From: Teredinibacter haidensis
Lineage (GTDB): Bacteria > Pseudomonadota > Gammaproteobacteria > Pseudomonadales > Cellvibrionaceae
Direction of reading: 5' to 3'
Length of the DNA stretch: 64,000 nucleotides
NCBI RefSeq assembly: GCF_014211975.1
Contig: NZ_CP060084.1
Location: 1,922,001 to 1,986,000, forward strand
Positions 52,517-61,848 of the stretch are shown here, in pieces (position 1 is the first letter of the stretch; every line of letters begins with the position of its first letter). Made by a program: the position numbers and the translations under genes. The notes below the pieces were generated by a model. The model did no database searches. It saw only the letters and a program-made list of their open reading frames with translations, and was not told the origin of the DNA.

Positions 52517-53527
52517 GAACAACCCGGGCTCGCGCTCCAGCGTTATTCCGAAACGCTGTTCAATATCCTTACGAATCGCATCAGCCAAAGTCAAGATATG
52601 ATGGCGAGAAACTCGATTAGGGTTGGTAAGAACCAAAGCCTGCTGATCATGCACTCTAACCTGGAATGCTTCACGGCCTTTCCAACCCGCCGCATCAATC
52701 AACCAGCCTGCCGCCACTTTTTTATGGCTCCCATCCACATCAAATATCACCGCTTTCGGATGAGCCAGCTTTAACGCTGACGCTTTCGCCTCGGTGATAA
52801 CAGGGTTTTTAAAAAAACTGCCAGCATTCGGTATATATTCTGGATCAGGTAATTTTCTCTGACGAAGTTTAATCACCGCTTCGGCAACCTTTTCCGGGTT
52901 TTTTCCATCCGCTTCGCGCTCCAAAGCCGACGCCAATGCAGGATACGATAGATTACAGGCGGCTTGTCGCTGTAAGCGAAACGTGACCGAGGCAATAATC
53001 ATTCGGTCTTTTAAGCGGTTTTTAAATACACTTTCACGGTAAGCAAATTCACAGTCGGAAAAATTAAACGTTTGCATTTCTCCGGTTGCCCTATCCATGG
53101 CCTCCAGGCTATGAAAAACATCTTTTAGTTCAACCCCGTAGGCGCCAATATTCTGTATCGGTGCGGCACCCACAAGACCGGGGATATACGCCAGGTTTTC
53201 CAGTCCGTAATACTGAGCAGACAAGCAATGCATCACGAAATCGTGCCAATTCTCACCCGCCCCAGCCCGCACCCAACTGCTCTCGGCACTGTTTTCAATA
53301 CATTCAACGCCCTTGAGTAAGGGCTGTATAACCAGCCCATCTAATTTTTCAGGCAGTAAGCTATTGCTGCCTCCGCCCAACACAAACACGGATAACTTTT
53401 CTTTGCTGGCAAAGGCTAACGCTAAACGAATATCTTCGAGTGTTTGAGCGATGAAAAAATAACGTGCCACAGAAGGCACCGCCATGGTGTTAAGTGACTG
53501 TAGATCCACATTTTGCTGGAACTTCAT
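52508..53527 (-). CDS. murB: UDP-N-acetylenolpyruvoylglucosamine reductase
   Basis: FAD enzyme making UDP-MurNAc with NADPH. The 339-residue type I protein has NTMAVPSVARYF, GGGSNSLLPE, GLENLAYIPGLVGAAPIQNIGAYG split across the FAD domain, catalytic Ser at about 237 in NAGSFFKNP and the terminal EPGLF. Last gene of the comEC-to-murB operon; start overlaps the phosphatase stop by 4 bp. Confidence 0.96.
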   Translation of the reverse strand: MKFQQNVDLQSLNTMAVPSVARYFFIAQTLEDIRLALAFASKEKLSVFVLGGGSNSLLPEKLDGLVIQPLLKGVECIENSAESSWVRAGAGENWHDFVMHCLSAQYYGLENLAYIPGLVGAAPIQNIGAYGVELKDVFHSLEAMDRATGEMQTFNFSDCEFAYRESVFKNRLKDRMIIASVTFRLQRQAACNLSYPALASALEREADGKNPEKVAEAVIKLRQRKLPDPEYIPNAGSFFKNPVITEAKASALKLAHPKAVIFDVDGSHKKVAAGWLIDAAGWKGREAFQVRVHDQQALVLTNPNRVSRHHILTLADAIRKDIEQRFGITLEREPGLFSE

Positions 53528-54003
53528 AGACGGTTTTGCTTAATGTGCTGCAATAATCCCTTGCAACCATCCTCGACCAAATCAAGTACCGTTTGAAATC
53601 CCTTTGCGCCACCATAGTATGGGTCTGGCACTTCGCTATAGCCTTTCTGACTGGAGAAATCCAAAAACAGCGATAGCACACCGGAATAGTTGTCCGGTTT
53701 CATAGCGGCCATGGCGCGGAGGTTATCGTTATCCATTGCTAGAATATAATCGAAGGTAGAAAAATCATTGGCGACGAATTCTCTGCCGCGCAAATGGGAA
53801 AGATCACACCCCCGGCTTAGGGAAGCCTCGACGGCACGCTTGTCTGGCATTTCACCAATATGCCAGCCGGAGGTACCCGCCGAATCCACATCAATAATAT
53901 GGTCTAAACCTTCGCAGGCAACCAGATCACGAAAAAAACCGTGTGCGGTTGGCGAACGACAAATATTGCCTAAACAAACAAATAAAACCCGGGTATTTTT
54001 CAT
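53524..54003 (-). CDS. Low-molecular-weight protein tyrosine phosphatase
   Basis: A 159-residue phosphatase. The P-loop VCLGNICRSPTA has nucleophile C10 and R16, and the acid is D127 in VPDPYYGG. Function in this setting is unknown; such enzymes often act on envelope polysaccharide kinases. It lies 5 bp after kdsB and overlaps murB, an order I also recall from Pseudomonas (PA2977-PA2979). Confidence 0.93.
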   Translation of the reverse strand: MKNTRVLFVCLGNICRSPTAHGFFRDLVACEGLDHIIDVDSAGTSGWHIGEMPDKRAVEASLSRGCDLSHLRGREFVANDFSTFDYILAMDNDNLRAMAAMKPDNYSGVLSLFLDFSSQKGYSEVPDPYYGGAKGFQTVLDLVEDGCKGLLQHIKQNRL

Positions 54004-54008
54004 AAAAA

Positions 54009-54776
54009 TTAGACGTTAAAAAATGCTCTTGCCCGCTCGAGATCCTCAGGTGTATCGACACCGCCGGGTACTTTCTCACAGGCATCTTCCACGTGTATTC
54101 TGAAGCCGTGAGACAAAATCCTTAACTGCTCCAGTTTTTCGATTTTTTCCAGCGGTGCCATTGGCCAGCTCACAAAGTTGTGCAACAGGCCCACACGATA
54201 CGCGTAGATACCGATATGGCGCCGCGTCGCTATTTGCGCGGCTTGATGATCCATTTCTTCATCGGCAAAAGTGTAATTGTCGCGATCCCAAGGAATGGGA
54301 GCGCGAGAAAAATACAGTGCAAGCTGATTCTCGTCACAGACAACTTTTACCGCGTTAGGATTTAACGCAGTTGCAAGATCGCAGATAGGTTCACACAGTG
54401 TTGCCGCCACCGCCTGCTTATTGTGGGCGAGGTTATTGGCCACTTGGTTGATAACAGCAGCTGGTATATGTGGCTCATCGCCCTGTACATTAACAATCAG
54501 CTCGTTATCGTCCAAAGCGTAGTGAGTCGCGACCTCTTGCAACCGGTCCGTACCAGATTGATGCTCAGTTGAGGTCATGCATACTTCACCACCAAAGGCT
54601 TCAACAACATCGGCAATACGCTGGTCGTCCGTCGCCACAATCACGCGAGCAGCATCGCTTTTCTGTGCGCAACGGTATACTCGCTCAATCATGGTTTTAC
54701 CGGCAATATCCACCAACGGTTTTCCAGGCAAGCGATGAGATGCATAACGCGCAGGTATTACAACGTAAAAAGTCAT
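54009..54776 (-). CDS. kdsB: 3-deoxy-manno-octulosonate cytidylyltransferase
   Basis: Activates KDO as CMP-KDO for lipopolysaccharide inner core. The 255-residue protein has VVIPARYASHRLPGKPL, VIVATDDQRI, NVQGDEPHIP and HIGIYAYRVGLL, all family marks. Overlaps the lpxK stop by 4 bp. The small Trm112-like gene often found between these two is absent. Confidence 0.97.
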   Translation of the reverse strand: MTFYVVIPARYASHRLPGKPLVDIAGKTMIERVYRCAQKSDAARVIVATDDQRIADVVEAFGGEVCMTSTEHQSGTDRLQEVATHYALDDNELIVNVQGDEPHIPAAVINQVANNLAHNKQAVAATLCEPICDLATALNPNAVKVVCDENQLALYFSRAPIPWDRDNYTFADEEMDHQAAQIATRRHIGIYAYRVGLLHNFVSWPMAPLEKIEKLEQLRILSHGFRIHVEDACEKVPGGVDTPEDLERARAFFNV

Positions 54777-55813
54777 GTTTTTATCTCGTTAATTTTAGCC
54801 ATAAGTTGCTGAAGGAAAGATTCCGGTAACGCTGCTTCCACGCGTAAAAACCACCAATTTTCCAGTGCAAACGACCGACACTTCACCGCATCTTTTGCGG
54901 TCATTACAACTGGAGCCGTTGCAGAAAAAGCGAAGTCTTGCGCGCAGAACAGATGATGGTCAGCAAAACCAATACAGTTAAGTGTACCAACGCCCAAATC
55001 TAACTGTTCCAGCGTGGTGAAAAATTTCTGTGGGCTGCCAATACCGGCCACCGCATACACGTCCTGCTCATTTGTAAAACCTTCCAGCGATAACTCTTCT
55101 CCGGTTTTTAGATTCACAAACATCTTGGCTGTTAAGTCAAAACCGTGAGCCTGCGAAATACCAGAAGAATCGCCTCGCACTAGAATCGTATCAACCGTTT
55201 GCAGGCGTTGCCTAGGCTCTCGCAACGGGCCAACAGGTAAACAATGTCCGTTGCCGAATCGCTTTTCACCATCGAGCACGGCTATTTCAAGGTCGCGAGC
55301 CAAACGGTAATGCTGCAATCCATCATCGGCCAGAACAATATCGCAACGATTGGAGCCGGCCAAAGTGCGGGCAGCCAGTGTACGATCTGCGGACACCACA
55401 ATTGGGGCCTGGGTTGCCTCGAATATTTCCAGAGGTTCGTCACCCACTTGCAATGCACTACTTTGCTTCGATACCCACTGTAGATCCGAATGCTTACGAC
55501 CATACCCGCGGGAAATTACACCCGGCGTAAAACCCTGTTCCCGCAGAAATTTCACCAGGGCGATAATAACCGGTGTTTTACCCGTGCCACCAACAGAAAT
55601 ATTGCCGACCACAATCACTGGCAAGGCACTCTTTTTAGCCCGCTTACTGAGGTATTTTTTACGACAAAGCACCAGCAATCGAAACAGCCACTCCAGCGGC
55701 AGTAAAAAAAGTAGCCCGCCGGGGGAAGAATACCAGCGGCGTTCAATGGACTGCGCTATTCGTGACGACGAATGATTAATCTGTTTAACATTTACCGCTG
55801 AAGCTTTATTCAT
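54773..55813 (-). CDS. lpxK: Tetraacyldisaccharide 4'-kinase
   Basis: Phosphorylates the lipid A disaccharide at the inner membrane. The protein has an N-terminal hydrophobic helix (SPGGLLFLLPLEWLFRLLV), the Walker A variant VGNISVGGTGKTPV and ILADDGLQHYRL-like VLADDGLQHYRLARD. The ATG at 55813 is used; a GTG five codons upstream (55828) is possible. The N-terminus is about 20 residues longer than in E. coli. Confidence 0.95.
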   Translation of the reverse strand: MNKASAVNVKQINHSSSRIAQSIERRWYSSPGGLLFLLPLEWLFRLLVLCRKKYLSKRAKKSALPVIVVGNISVGGTGKTPVIIALVKFLREQGFTPGVISRGYGRKHSDLQWVSKQSSALQVGDEPLEIFEATQAPIVVSADRTLAARTLAGSNRCDIVLADDGLQHYRLARDLEIAVLDGEKRFGNGHCLPVGPLREPRQRLQTVDTILVRGDSSGISQAHGFDLTAKMFVNLKTGEELSLEGFTNEQDVYAVAGIGSPQKFFTTLEQLDLGVGTLNCIGFADHHLFCAQDFAFSATAPVVMTAKDAVKCRSFALENWWFLRVEAALPESFLQQLMAKINEIKT

Positions 55814-55837
55814 TTGACTATCGGGCACGCCGCGGAA

Positions 55838-56281
55838 TTAATCCGGCGCCAGGGCTCCAGCCTCACCCTCTTCCGGCTCCTGTGCTGTCAGACTCAGGTT
55901 GGTATAACCCATTTTCCCGGCGAGGGCCATGACAGAAATTGCGTTTTGATAAGGGGTGTTAGCATCCCCAGTAATAATAAAGGGAATACTGGTATCGTCC
56001 CCACTGACTTCCTGAATGGCCGCCTGCAGCGTTGAAAGCTGCTTGTTAACCAGGGCGCGGCCATTAACGGAAAACCCACCCTGCGCATCAATCACCACCT
56101 CAATCTGATCCACCTTCGAGACCTGTAATGCTCCTGCGGCTTCGGGTAAATCGATTTTCAAATGGGTTTCCTTGGTAAAGGTTGTGGAAACCATAAAGAA
56201 AATAAGTAGAAGAAAAACCACATCAATTAACGGTGTTAAGTTGACCTGTTCCTCTGCTTTGACCTGTCGTTTAAATTGCAT
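55838..56281 (-). CDS. exbD: ExbD/TolR-family biopolymer transport protein
   Basis: One membrane helix (VNLTPLIDVVFLLLIFFMVS) with the proton-channel Asp, then a periplasmic domain, 147 residues in all. Pairs with ExbB to energise outer-membrane processes through the proton gradient. It lies 13 bp after exbB. No TonB gene is adjacent. Confidence 0.94.
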   Translation of the reverse strand: MQFKRQVKAEEQVNLTPLIDVVFLLLIFFMVSTTFTKETHLKIDLPEAAGALQVSKVDQIEVVIDAQGGFSVNGRALVNKQLSTLQAAIQEVSGDDTSIPFIITGDANTPYQNAISVMALAGKMGYTNLSLTAQEPEEGEAGALAPD

Positions 56282-56294
56282 TTTGCCCCTGCCT

Positions 56295-56921
56295 CTAGGC
56301 TACCTTAACATCAACACGACGATCACTATGGAGTGCATCAACTAGCTTTATCGCTTCTTGCTCCATAGTAACGACCAAGGTATCCACGCGCCGGACATAA
56401 AACCGGTGCGCCATCATCGCGGGAATAGCAACACACAAACCCGCAGCCGTGGTAAGCAAAGCCTCGGATATACCGCCAGCCAAAACAGACGCATTACCCG
56501 CACCCTCCAGATTTAAGGCAGTAAACACCTTGATCATACCGATGACAGTTCCCAGCAATCCGAGCAACGGAGCAATCGCGGCAATGGTGCCGAGCGCTCC
56601 CAGATAGCGTTCCATATCGTGGACCACTTGGCTAGCGGCTTCCTCGATACTGTCTTTCATTACTTCGCGACCATGGCGGGAGTTGCTCAAGCCAGCAGCC
56701 AGAATGCGGCCCAACTGTGATGAACGACGAAGATCACGCAACTTTTCACTATCCAGCTTGTTTTGCTGAATCCACTTCCACACTTCACCCAGTTGGTGGC
56801 GAGGCGCTATTTTGGACGGATCTAATGTCCAGTAGCGTTCAATACTGATAGCAATTACCGCAATTGAGCAAAGAATAATCGGCAGCATCAACCAGCCGCC
56901 GGAGGCAATTATTTCAAACAC
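56295..56921 (-). CDS. exbB: ExbB/TolQ/MotA-family proton channel protein
   Basis: Three membrane helices; the family core is LGALGTIAAIAPLLGLLGTVIGM and EALLTTAAGLCVAIPAM. 208 residues. The start is a GTG with AGGAG six bases upstream. A 112-bp gap from comEC may hold a promoter. With exbD it occupies the place where msbA sits in E. coli between comEC and lpxK. Confidence 0.94.
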   Translation of the reverse strand: MFEIIASGGWLMLPIILCSIAVIAISIERYWTLDPSKIAPRHQLGEVWKWIQQNKLDSEKLRDLRRSSQLGRILAAGLSNSRHGREVMKDSIEEAASQVVHDMERYLGALGTIAAIAPLLGLLGTVIGMIKVFTALNLEGAGNASVLAGGISEALLTTAAGLCVAIPAMMAHRFYVRRVDTLVVTMEQEAIKLVDALHSDRRVDVKVA

Positions 56922-57033
56922 TGCTTACTCCTAAAGAACTTGGTGTGGGGCTATAACCCTCTCTTTTTCGAACGCTATGATACCCGATAAACTCGTACTA
57001 TAGGGCTGAAAATAGTGAAACGCTTAACATGCC

Positions 57034-59421
57034 CTAAAACCAGGGCTTGGCCGAAACACTCCGTTGTGGCCGGACAAGCAATTGCCCATCAGAATTCCAT
57101 GTGAAAACAACCGCACCGTGAATATCCGTACGCAAGATGTGAGCACCCGCACCATCATAACGATCCAGAACCTGTTGGTGGGGGTGGTGGTAGCGATTTT
57201 TGTAGCCCAGACTCAAAACGGCATAGACCGGTTTCACCCTCTCGATAAACGCTTCAGATGAAGAGGTGCGACTGCCATGGTGCGGAACCAGTAGTACGTC
57301 AACCTTTTCGGGCAGACGATCGTCTGCCAACAATCGAGCCTCCACCGACTTTTCAACATCACCCATCAGAAGTACTTTTGAATCGTTAATATGCAATAAC
57401 AGGACACAACTTTGATTATTTCCCTTACTATCAAGGGCTTCTGCTAAGGGCCATAACACTTCTACCTCGACCTCACCCAATGACCATCGCTGCCCCTGCA
57501 GACAGGGAACGGAGTGTCCTTCCAGTCGCGCAGGCTCCCCGGCAAGTACTTTCTGGATACCAAAACTCGTGGCCAGGGACTGATATCCACCAGCGTGGTC
57601 GTTATCACCATGGCTAACAACCACCATATCCAGGTTGCGAATACCTCGAGTTCGCAGGTAGGGCGCAATAACCCTGCCACCCATATCAAAATCCTCACCG
57701 TATCGGGCGCCGGTATCATAAACTGCCGTCGCTTTCGGCGTTTCCAACACCACCGCAAGGCCCTCCTGCACATCCAAAACACTTAGTCGTAAGCCTTGCT
57801 TAATGTGAGACTTGGGATATACCAGAAGCAGTAACAGGGCAAGACCCGCCAAACGTAAATGCAGCGCTCTTGGGGAGAGTAGAAGCAACAGGGCAACCAG
57901 CGCCGCTAACAAACTGAGAGAATTACTCATGGGCGTCAGGTACCAGCTCCACCCCAATGATGAAGCCGCATCCAGGCCGACCCACAGCCAATCAAATAGC
58001 TGGCTAGCCCAGGAGATAAACATCTGGGCGGTGCCTAAGTGCAGCGGAGATAGCACCACCGCCAAGAGCAATAAAGGAACAATGAGGAATGAAACATAGG
58101 GAACCGCCAATAAATTGGCCAGTGGTGCCGCTAGGCTGACGGGCAAGCCGGTAAAGGATAACGGCAACAGCAAACCCAGCAACATCCACAACTGAGCTTT
58201 TACCAACCCAAGTAAGCTACCCTCGGTGTTGCGCCGCCATCCAAAGACGTAAACCAATACCGCAACGGCGGCAAAACTCAACCAAAAACCCGCCGAGAGT
58301 GCGGCGAATGGGTCGAGCAGTACCACAGTAAATACGGCGGCCAGCCAGACAAACCAGTAATTCACCCGCCTCCCAAGCGCGTAGGCCAGATTAAACACCA
58401 AAACCATCACCAGAGCCCGCTGTGTTGGGATAGCAAAGCCCGCCATACCGGCATAAGCAGCAGCCATCGCTACGGAACAAAAGGAAGGCAACCACCTTAC
58501 CCCCTGCAAACGCCTCAGACTGATGATATGAGCAAGCAGTTTGCCAATAAAAAAACCAATTCCCGCCAGCAATCCAATATGCAAACCGGAAATGGCCATC
58601 AGGTGAACCGTTCCCGTATTTTGCAAGACTCGCCATTGCGCAGTGCTAATGTCTGATTTATCCCCAACAAGTAAGGCCTTGAGTAACGCGGAAGAGGCAC
58701 TTCCCGTGACATTGTCCGGAAACAATTGGCGGGAAAGCCTGTAGCGCAGTCGGTTAAAACTCCACAAACCACTGTCTCCAAGATAGGTAAGCGCTTCGCG
58801 ATCACGGATATAACCGCTGGCAACGATCCCCTGCGCCAATAGCCATGCTTGATAATCGAAGCCATTCGGGTTCACCATACCCCTCGGACGCTTCAAGCGG
58901 ACGGTAAACCGCCACCGCTGACTCGGTGCAAGGGCTTGGTCGGACTTGGGTTGATACCAACTCAAGCGAAGCTTACGGCCAAGAAGCGCTTCCGCCTGCA
59001 GGTTGCCTTCAGTAACCGATTCAACCCGAGCATAAAAACTAACGCTTTCGCGCCCGGGTTCGGATTTCCGTATTTGCGGCAAGCTATCGATCAGTACGAC
59101 CAGTTCTATATCCTGTCCTTCTGCTGCCACAGATAACTGACTATCGATAGCATTGAGTATACGAACGCCATTTAGCAAAAAACTCGACCCGATCACGACC
59201 AGAACCAACAACCAGCTTCTCACTTTTGGTAAAATCGCAAACAATAAAATGAACGTGCAAACTAGCGACAGCAACCAAAATACAGACTGGGATAATTGTT
59301 CGTAGGTCGATGTACACAATACAGGAAGGCAGGCTGCTACAGAGGCGAAAAACAGAGATAGATAGCGTTGAACAGAACGAACGGCGAAAAATTGCTGAGT
59401 TTCCATTCCAAATTTATCCAT
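57034..59421 (-). CDS. comEC: ComEC/Rec2 DNA-uptake channel protein
   Basis: Inner-membrane protein that carries single-stranded DNA into the cell during transformation. The 795-residue protein has N-terminal helices, a DUF4131 OB-like region, a Competence domain with LMAISGLHIGLLAGIGF and many helices, and a C-terminal metallo-hydrolase domain with VVSHGDNDHAGGY and VPHHGSRTSSS. All parts are present, so natural competence is possible if the pilus genes are complete (pilF is in this window). First gene of a seven-gene unit. Confidence 0.95.
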   Translation of the reverse strand: MDKFGMETQQFFAVRSVQRYLSLFFASVAACLPVLCTSTYEQLSQSVFWLLSLVCTFILLFAILPKVRSWLLVLVVIGSSFLLNGVRILNAIDSQLSVAAEGQDIELVVLIDSLPQIRKSEPGRESVSFYARVESVTEGNLQAEALLGRKLRLSWYQPKSDQALAPSQRWRFTVRLKRPRGMVNPNGFDYQAWLLAQGIVASGYIRDREALTYLGDSGLWSFNRLRYRLSRQLFPDNVTGSASSALLKALLVGDKSDISTAQWRVLQNTGTVHLMAISGLHIGLLAGIGFFIGKLLAHIISLRRLQGVRWLPSFCSVAMAAAYAGMAGFAIPTQRALVMVLVFNLAYALGRRVNYWFVWLAAVFTVVLLDPFAALSAGFWLSFAAVAVLVYVFGWRRNTEGSLLGLVKAQLWMLLGLLLPLSFTGLPVSLAAPLANLLAVPYVSFLIVPLLLLAVVLSPLHLGTAQMFISWASQLFDWLWVGLDAASSLGWSWYLTPMSNSLSLLAALVALLLLLSPRALHLRLAGLALLLLLVYPKSHIKQGLRLSVLDVQEGLAVVLETPKATAVYDTGARYGEDFDMGGRVIAPYLRTRGIRNLDMVVVSHGDNDHAGGYQSLATSFGIQKVLAGEPARLEGHSVPCLQGQRWSLGEVEVEVLWPLAEALDSKGNNQSCVLLLHINDSKVLLMGDVEKSVEARLLADDRLPEKVDVLLVPHHGSRTSSSEAFIERVKPVYAVLSLGYKNRYHHPHQQVLDRYDGAGAHILRTDIHGAVVFTWNSDGQLLVRPQRSVSAKPWF

Positions 59422-59635
59422 GTCAAAAAGACTTCACAACAAACAGATTACAATATGGGTCATCTTACTGAAAGCGGCTTCCCTGCCCTGCAGTAGCTAA
59501 TACAAGTGCTTGTGGGCATAATACACGCCGCGAAAAGCAGTATCGCCGAGCTATACTCATTGAGGTGCTTGGGTAGGTTACTGCGAATTGGCACTGCACC
59601 GGCCGTTAAACCTCTTCACATATACGCTGTACACT

Positions 59636-60154
59636 ATGCCTCGAAAGCTGTTTAAACGCTTTAGCCCGGACCCGGCCACTATCCGCAATGCACCCGCGTT
59701 AAAGTTTCTTGGCGCCATGATCCACGAGCCCAATCTCTTTCACCTCAACCGCCACTCCGTATCAGTCGCTTTTTTTGTGGGGCTCTTCGTCGCTTTCCTT
59801 CCAACATTGGGGCAGATACCGATTGCCGCCGCCGGCGCCCTGCTGTTTCGCTGCAACCTTCCCATCGCAGTCGCGCTGGTGTGGATCAGCAACCCCATTA
59901 CCTTCCCTGTGATCTATTTCGCCACCTACAAACTGGGGGCGAGGCTGTTACAATTACAACCTCATCAATTTCATATCGAAATGTCGTGGCAGTGGTTCGC
60001 TTCAGAATTTCTGATTATATGGGAGCCACTAGTCTTGGGTAGCATTATCGCCAGCGTGTTCTTTGGCTGCCTTGGGTATATCACCATTCAGTGGAGCTGG
60101 CGCTGGCACGTTATTCAACGCTGGCAACTACGTAAAAAACGAAAGGAATCCTAG
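59636..60154 (+). CDS. DUF2062-family membrane protein
   Basis: 172 residues, with FSPDPATIRNAPALKFLG and SVAFFVGLFVAFLPTLGQIP, then WISNPITFPVIYFATYKLG, matching DUF2062. Two or three membrane helices. Function unknown. In Pseudomonas a homologue lies between comEC and lol genes, from memory (PA2985). The ATG at 59636 is used; an ATG 16 codons upstream is unlikely. Confidence 0.9.
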   Translation: MPRKLFKRFSPDPATIRNAPALKFLGAMIHEPNLFHLNRHSVSVAFFVGLFVAFLPTLGQIPIAAAGALLFRCNLPIAVALVWISNPITFPVIYFATYKLGARLLQLQPHQFHIEMSWQWFASEFLIIWEPLVLGSIIASVFFGCLGYITIQWSWRWHVIQRWQLRKKRKES

Positions 60155-60193
60155 ACCTTCTCTACCCACAACACTTATCAAGCCCTTTTTATT

Positions 60194-60580
60194 TTAAGAA
60201 ACAAACCGAAACCCCAAAGGATAACGATAATACTCCCCCTTAGACGCCCGAATACTGCCTATAACAATACAAACAATATCAACAACCGTCACTAGCAAGA
60301 ACATCATTGCCATCGCCACAATAGCAAGAACCGAAAGTTCTAATCCTGCGATTACAACAAAAGCAATACACACAGCGATATAGATAAAACTAAAAATTAA
60401 AAGCGAAAGCTGGAAATTAAACGATTCGCTGGCGTGAGCACGAACAAAATCAGACTCATTACGCTTCCACAGATAAACAAACAATGGGCCAAGCACCCCG
60501 CCAAAGGGCAAAATAAAACTGGCAAAAGCGGATAAATGACCAAGCATCGCTATCTCATTTCTTTGATTGCCTGATGCCAT
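60194..60580 (-). CDS. DUF4870-family small membrane protein
   Basis: 128 residues with three or four hydrophobic helices. NEIAMLGHLSAFASFILPFGGVLGPLFVYL and FVRAHASESFNFQLS are the DUF4870 pattern. Function unknown. GGAGGG before the ATG at 60580 fixes the start. It lies 32 bp downstream of lolC-like gene in the same direction and so is probably the last gene of the lol unit. Confidence 0.85.
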   Translation of the reverse strand: MASGNQRNEIAMLGHLSAFASFILPFGGVLGPLFVYLWKRNESDFVRAHASESFNFQLSLLIFSFIYIAVCIAFVVIAGLELSVLAIVAMAMMFLLVTVVDIVCIVIGSIRASKGEYYRYPLGFRFVS

Positions 60581-60612
60581 AAAACCCTCCATTTCCCTAG
60601 TGATATTTATAT

Positions 60613-61848
60613 TTACTCGTAGCGCAAAGCGTCCGCTGGCTGAACTCGACTTGCCTTCCAAGCGGGGTACAGTGTCGCCAAAAAACTTAAAAACAGTGCG
60701 GTAGACGCAATATGAAGAAGATCTCCCGCCCGTATTTCGGAGGGTAAATAGGTTAGTGGATAAACATCAGATTTTAAAAACTGCACGTGAAACAGCGTCT
60801 CTAACAGCTGAACAAAATCTTCCACAAGCAAAGCGAGTATACAACCAATCGCAATTCCCAATGTTGTTCCCAGCAAACCGATAAAACTTCCCTGCACAAT
60901 AAAAATAGACAAAATAGATTTAGTTGACGCACCGAGCGTACGCAGGATCGCAATTTCTCCCTGCTTATCGACAACAACCATCACCAATGTCGAAACCACG
61001 TTAAACGCCGCAATGCCTACAATCAGCGACATTAAAAGCCCCACCAAATTTTTCGACATATGAATCGCGTGATACAAATTTCCTTGAGTGCGGGTCCAGT
61101 TCGTACCGGTATAGCCGACGCCCAACTTAATCAGACTCTGGTAAACCACACTGGGCGCACTGAATAAATCCTGCAGCTTGAGACGAACGCCAGTGACTTT
61201 CCCTGGCATACCAGCCAGCGTTGCGGCCTGCTTTATTCCGGTTAACGCCAGTGTGTTATCCAGCTCCGTTTTAGAATGGATAATGCCAATTAACTCGAAA
61301 TATTCAATTTTCGCGGAGGAATGATGACTGTCACTTCCCGGTACAACCACCATCAACTTGTCGCCCAACGTCGCGCCAATTTTTTCGGCTATAGCCGCGC
61401 CCAGCAACACCGTCGATTCTGTAGCGGATAAACGCTCCAATGTCTCGCTTTGAATATACTTTTCAATTTGAGAAACGGAGGGTTCCAGGGAGGGTTCAAT
61501 GCCGTAAAGCAACACAGGCTCTGTTTTACGTTTGTAACTGACCAACCCATCGAGCTGAACAAAGGGCGCGGCTGCAACAACGCGGTCATCCCCTTTTACC
61601 GTATCAATCACATATTGCCAGTCGTCCAAACCACTGCGGTACTTTATTGCGGCCTGAGGGACAAGGCCAAGAATACGCTCTCGCAATTCCCTATCGAAGC
61701 CGTTCATCACCGATAACACCACCACCAGCAACGCCACCCCAACCACTAGCCCCGTAATGGAAATACCGGATAAAAAAGATACCAGCTGACTTCGTCGCCG
61801 TGTACCGGTGTAACGCAATCCAATAAAAAATGGAAACGGCATTTTCAT
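60613..61848 (-). CDS. lolC: Lipoprotein-releasing ABC transporter permease (LolC-like)
   Basis: Inner-membrane permease that with its partner and LolD lifts lipoproteins from the inner membrane to LolA. One N-terminal helix, a large periplasmic domain, then three C-terminal helices: FIGLRYTGTRRRSQLVSFLS, VVVLSVMNGFDRELRERI, VSTLVMVVVDKQGEIAILRTL. The LGLVPQA motif is like E. coli LolC, though it is last in the operon. 411 residues. Overlaps lolD by 4 bp. Confidence 0.9.
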   Translation of the reverse strand: MKMPFPFFIGLRYTGTRRRSQLVSFLSGISITGLVVGVALLVVVLSVMNGFDRELRERILGLVPQAAIKYRSGLDDWQYVIDTVKGDDRVVAAAPFVQLDGLVSYKRKTEPVLLYGIEPSLEPSVSQIEKYIQSETLERLSATESTVLLGAAIAEKIGATLGDKLMVVVPGSDSHHSSAKIEYFELIGIIHSKTELDNTLALTGIKQAATLAGMPGKVTGVRLKLQDLFSAPSVVYQSLIKLGVGYTGTNWTRTQGNLYHAIHMSKNLVGLLMSLIVGIAAFNVVSTLVMVVVDKQGEIAILRTLGASTKSILSIFIVQGSFIGLLGTTLGIAIGCILALLVEDFVQLLETLFHVQFLKSDVYPLTYLPSEIRAGDLLHIASTALFLSFLATLYPAWKASRVQPADALRYE

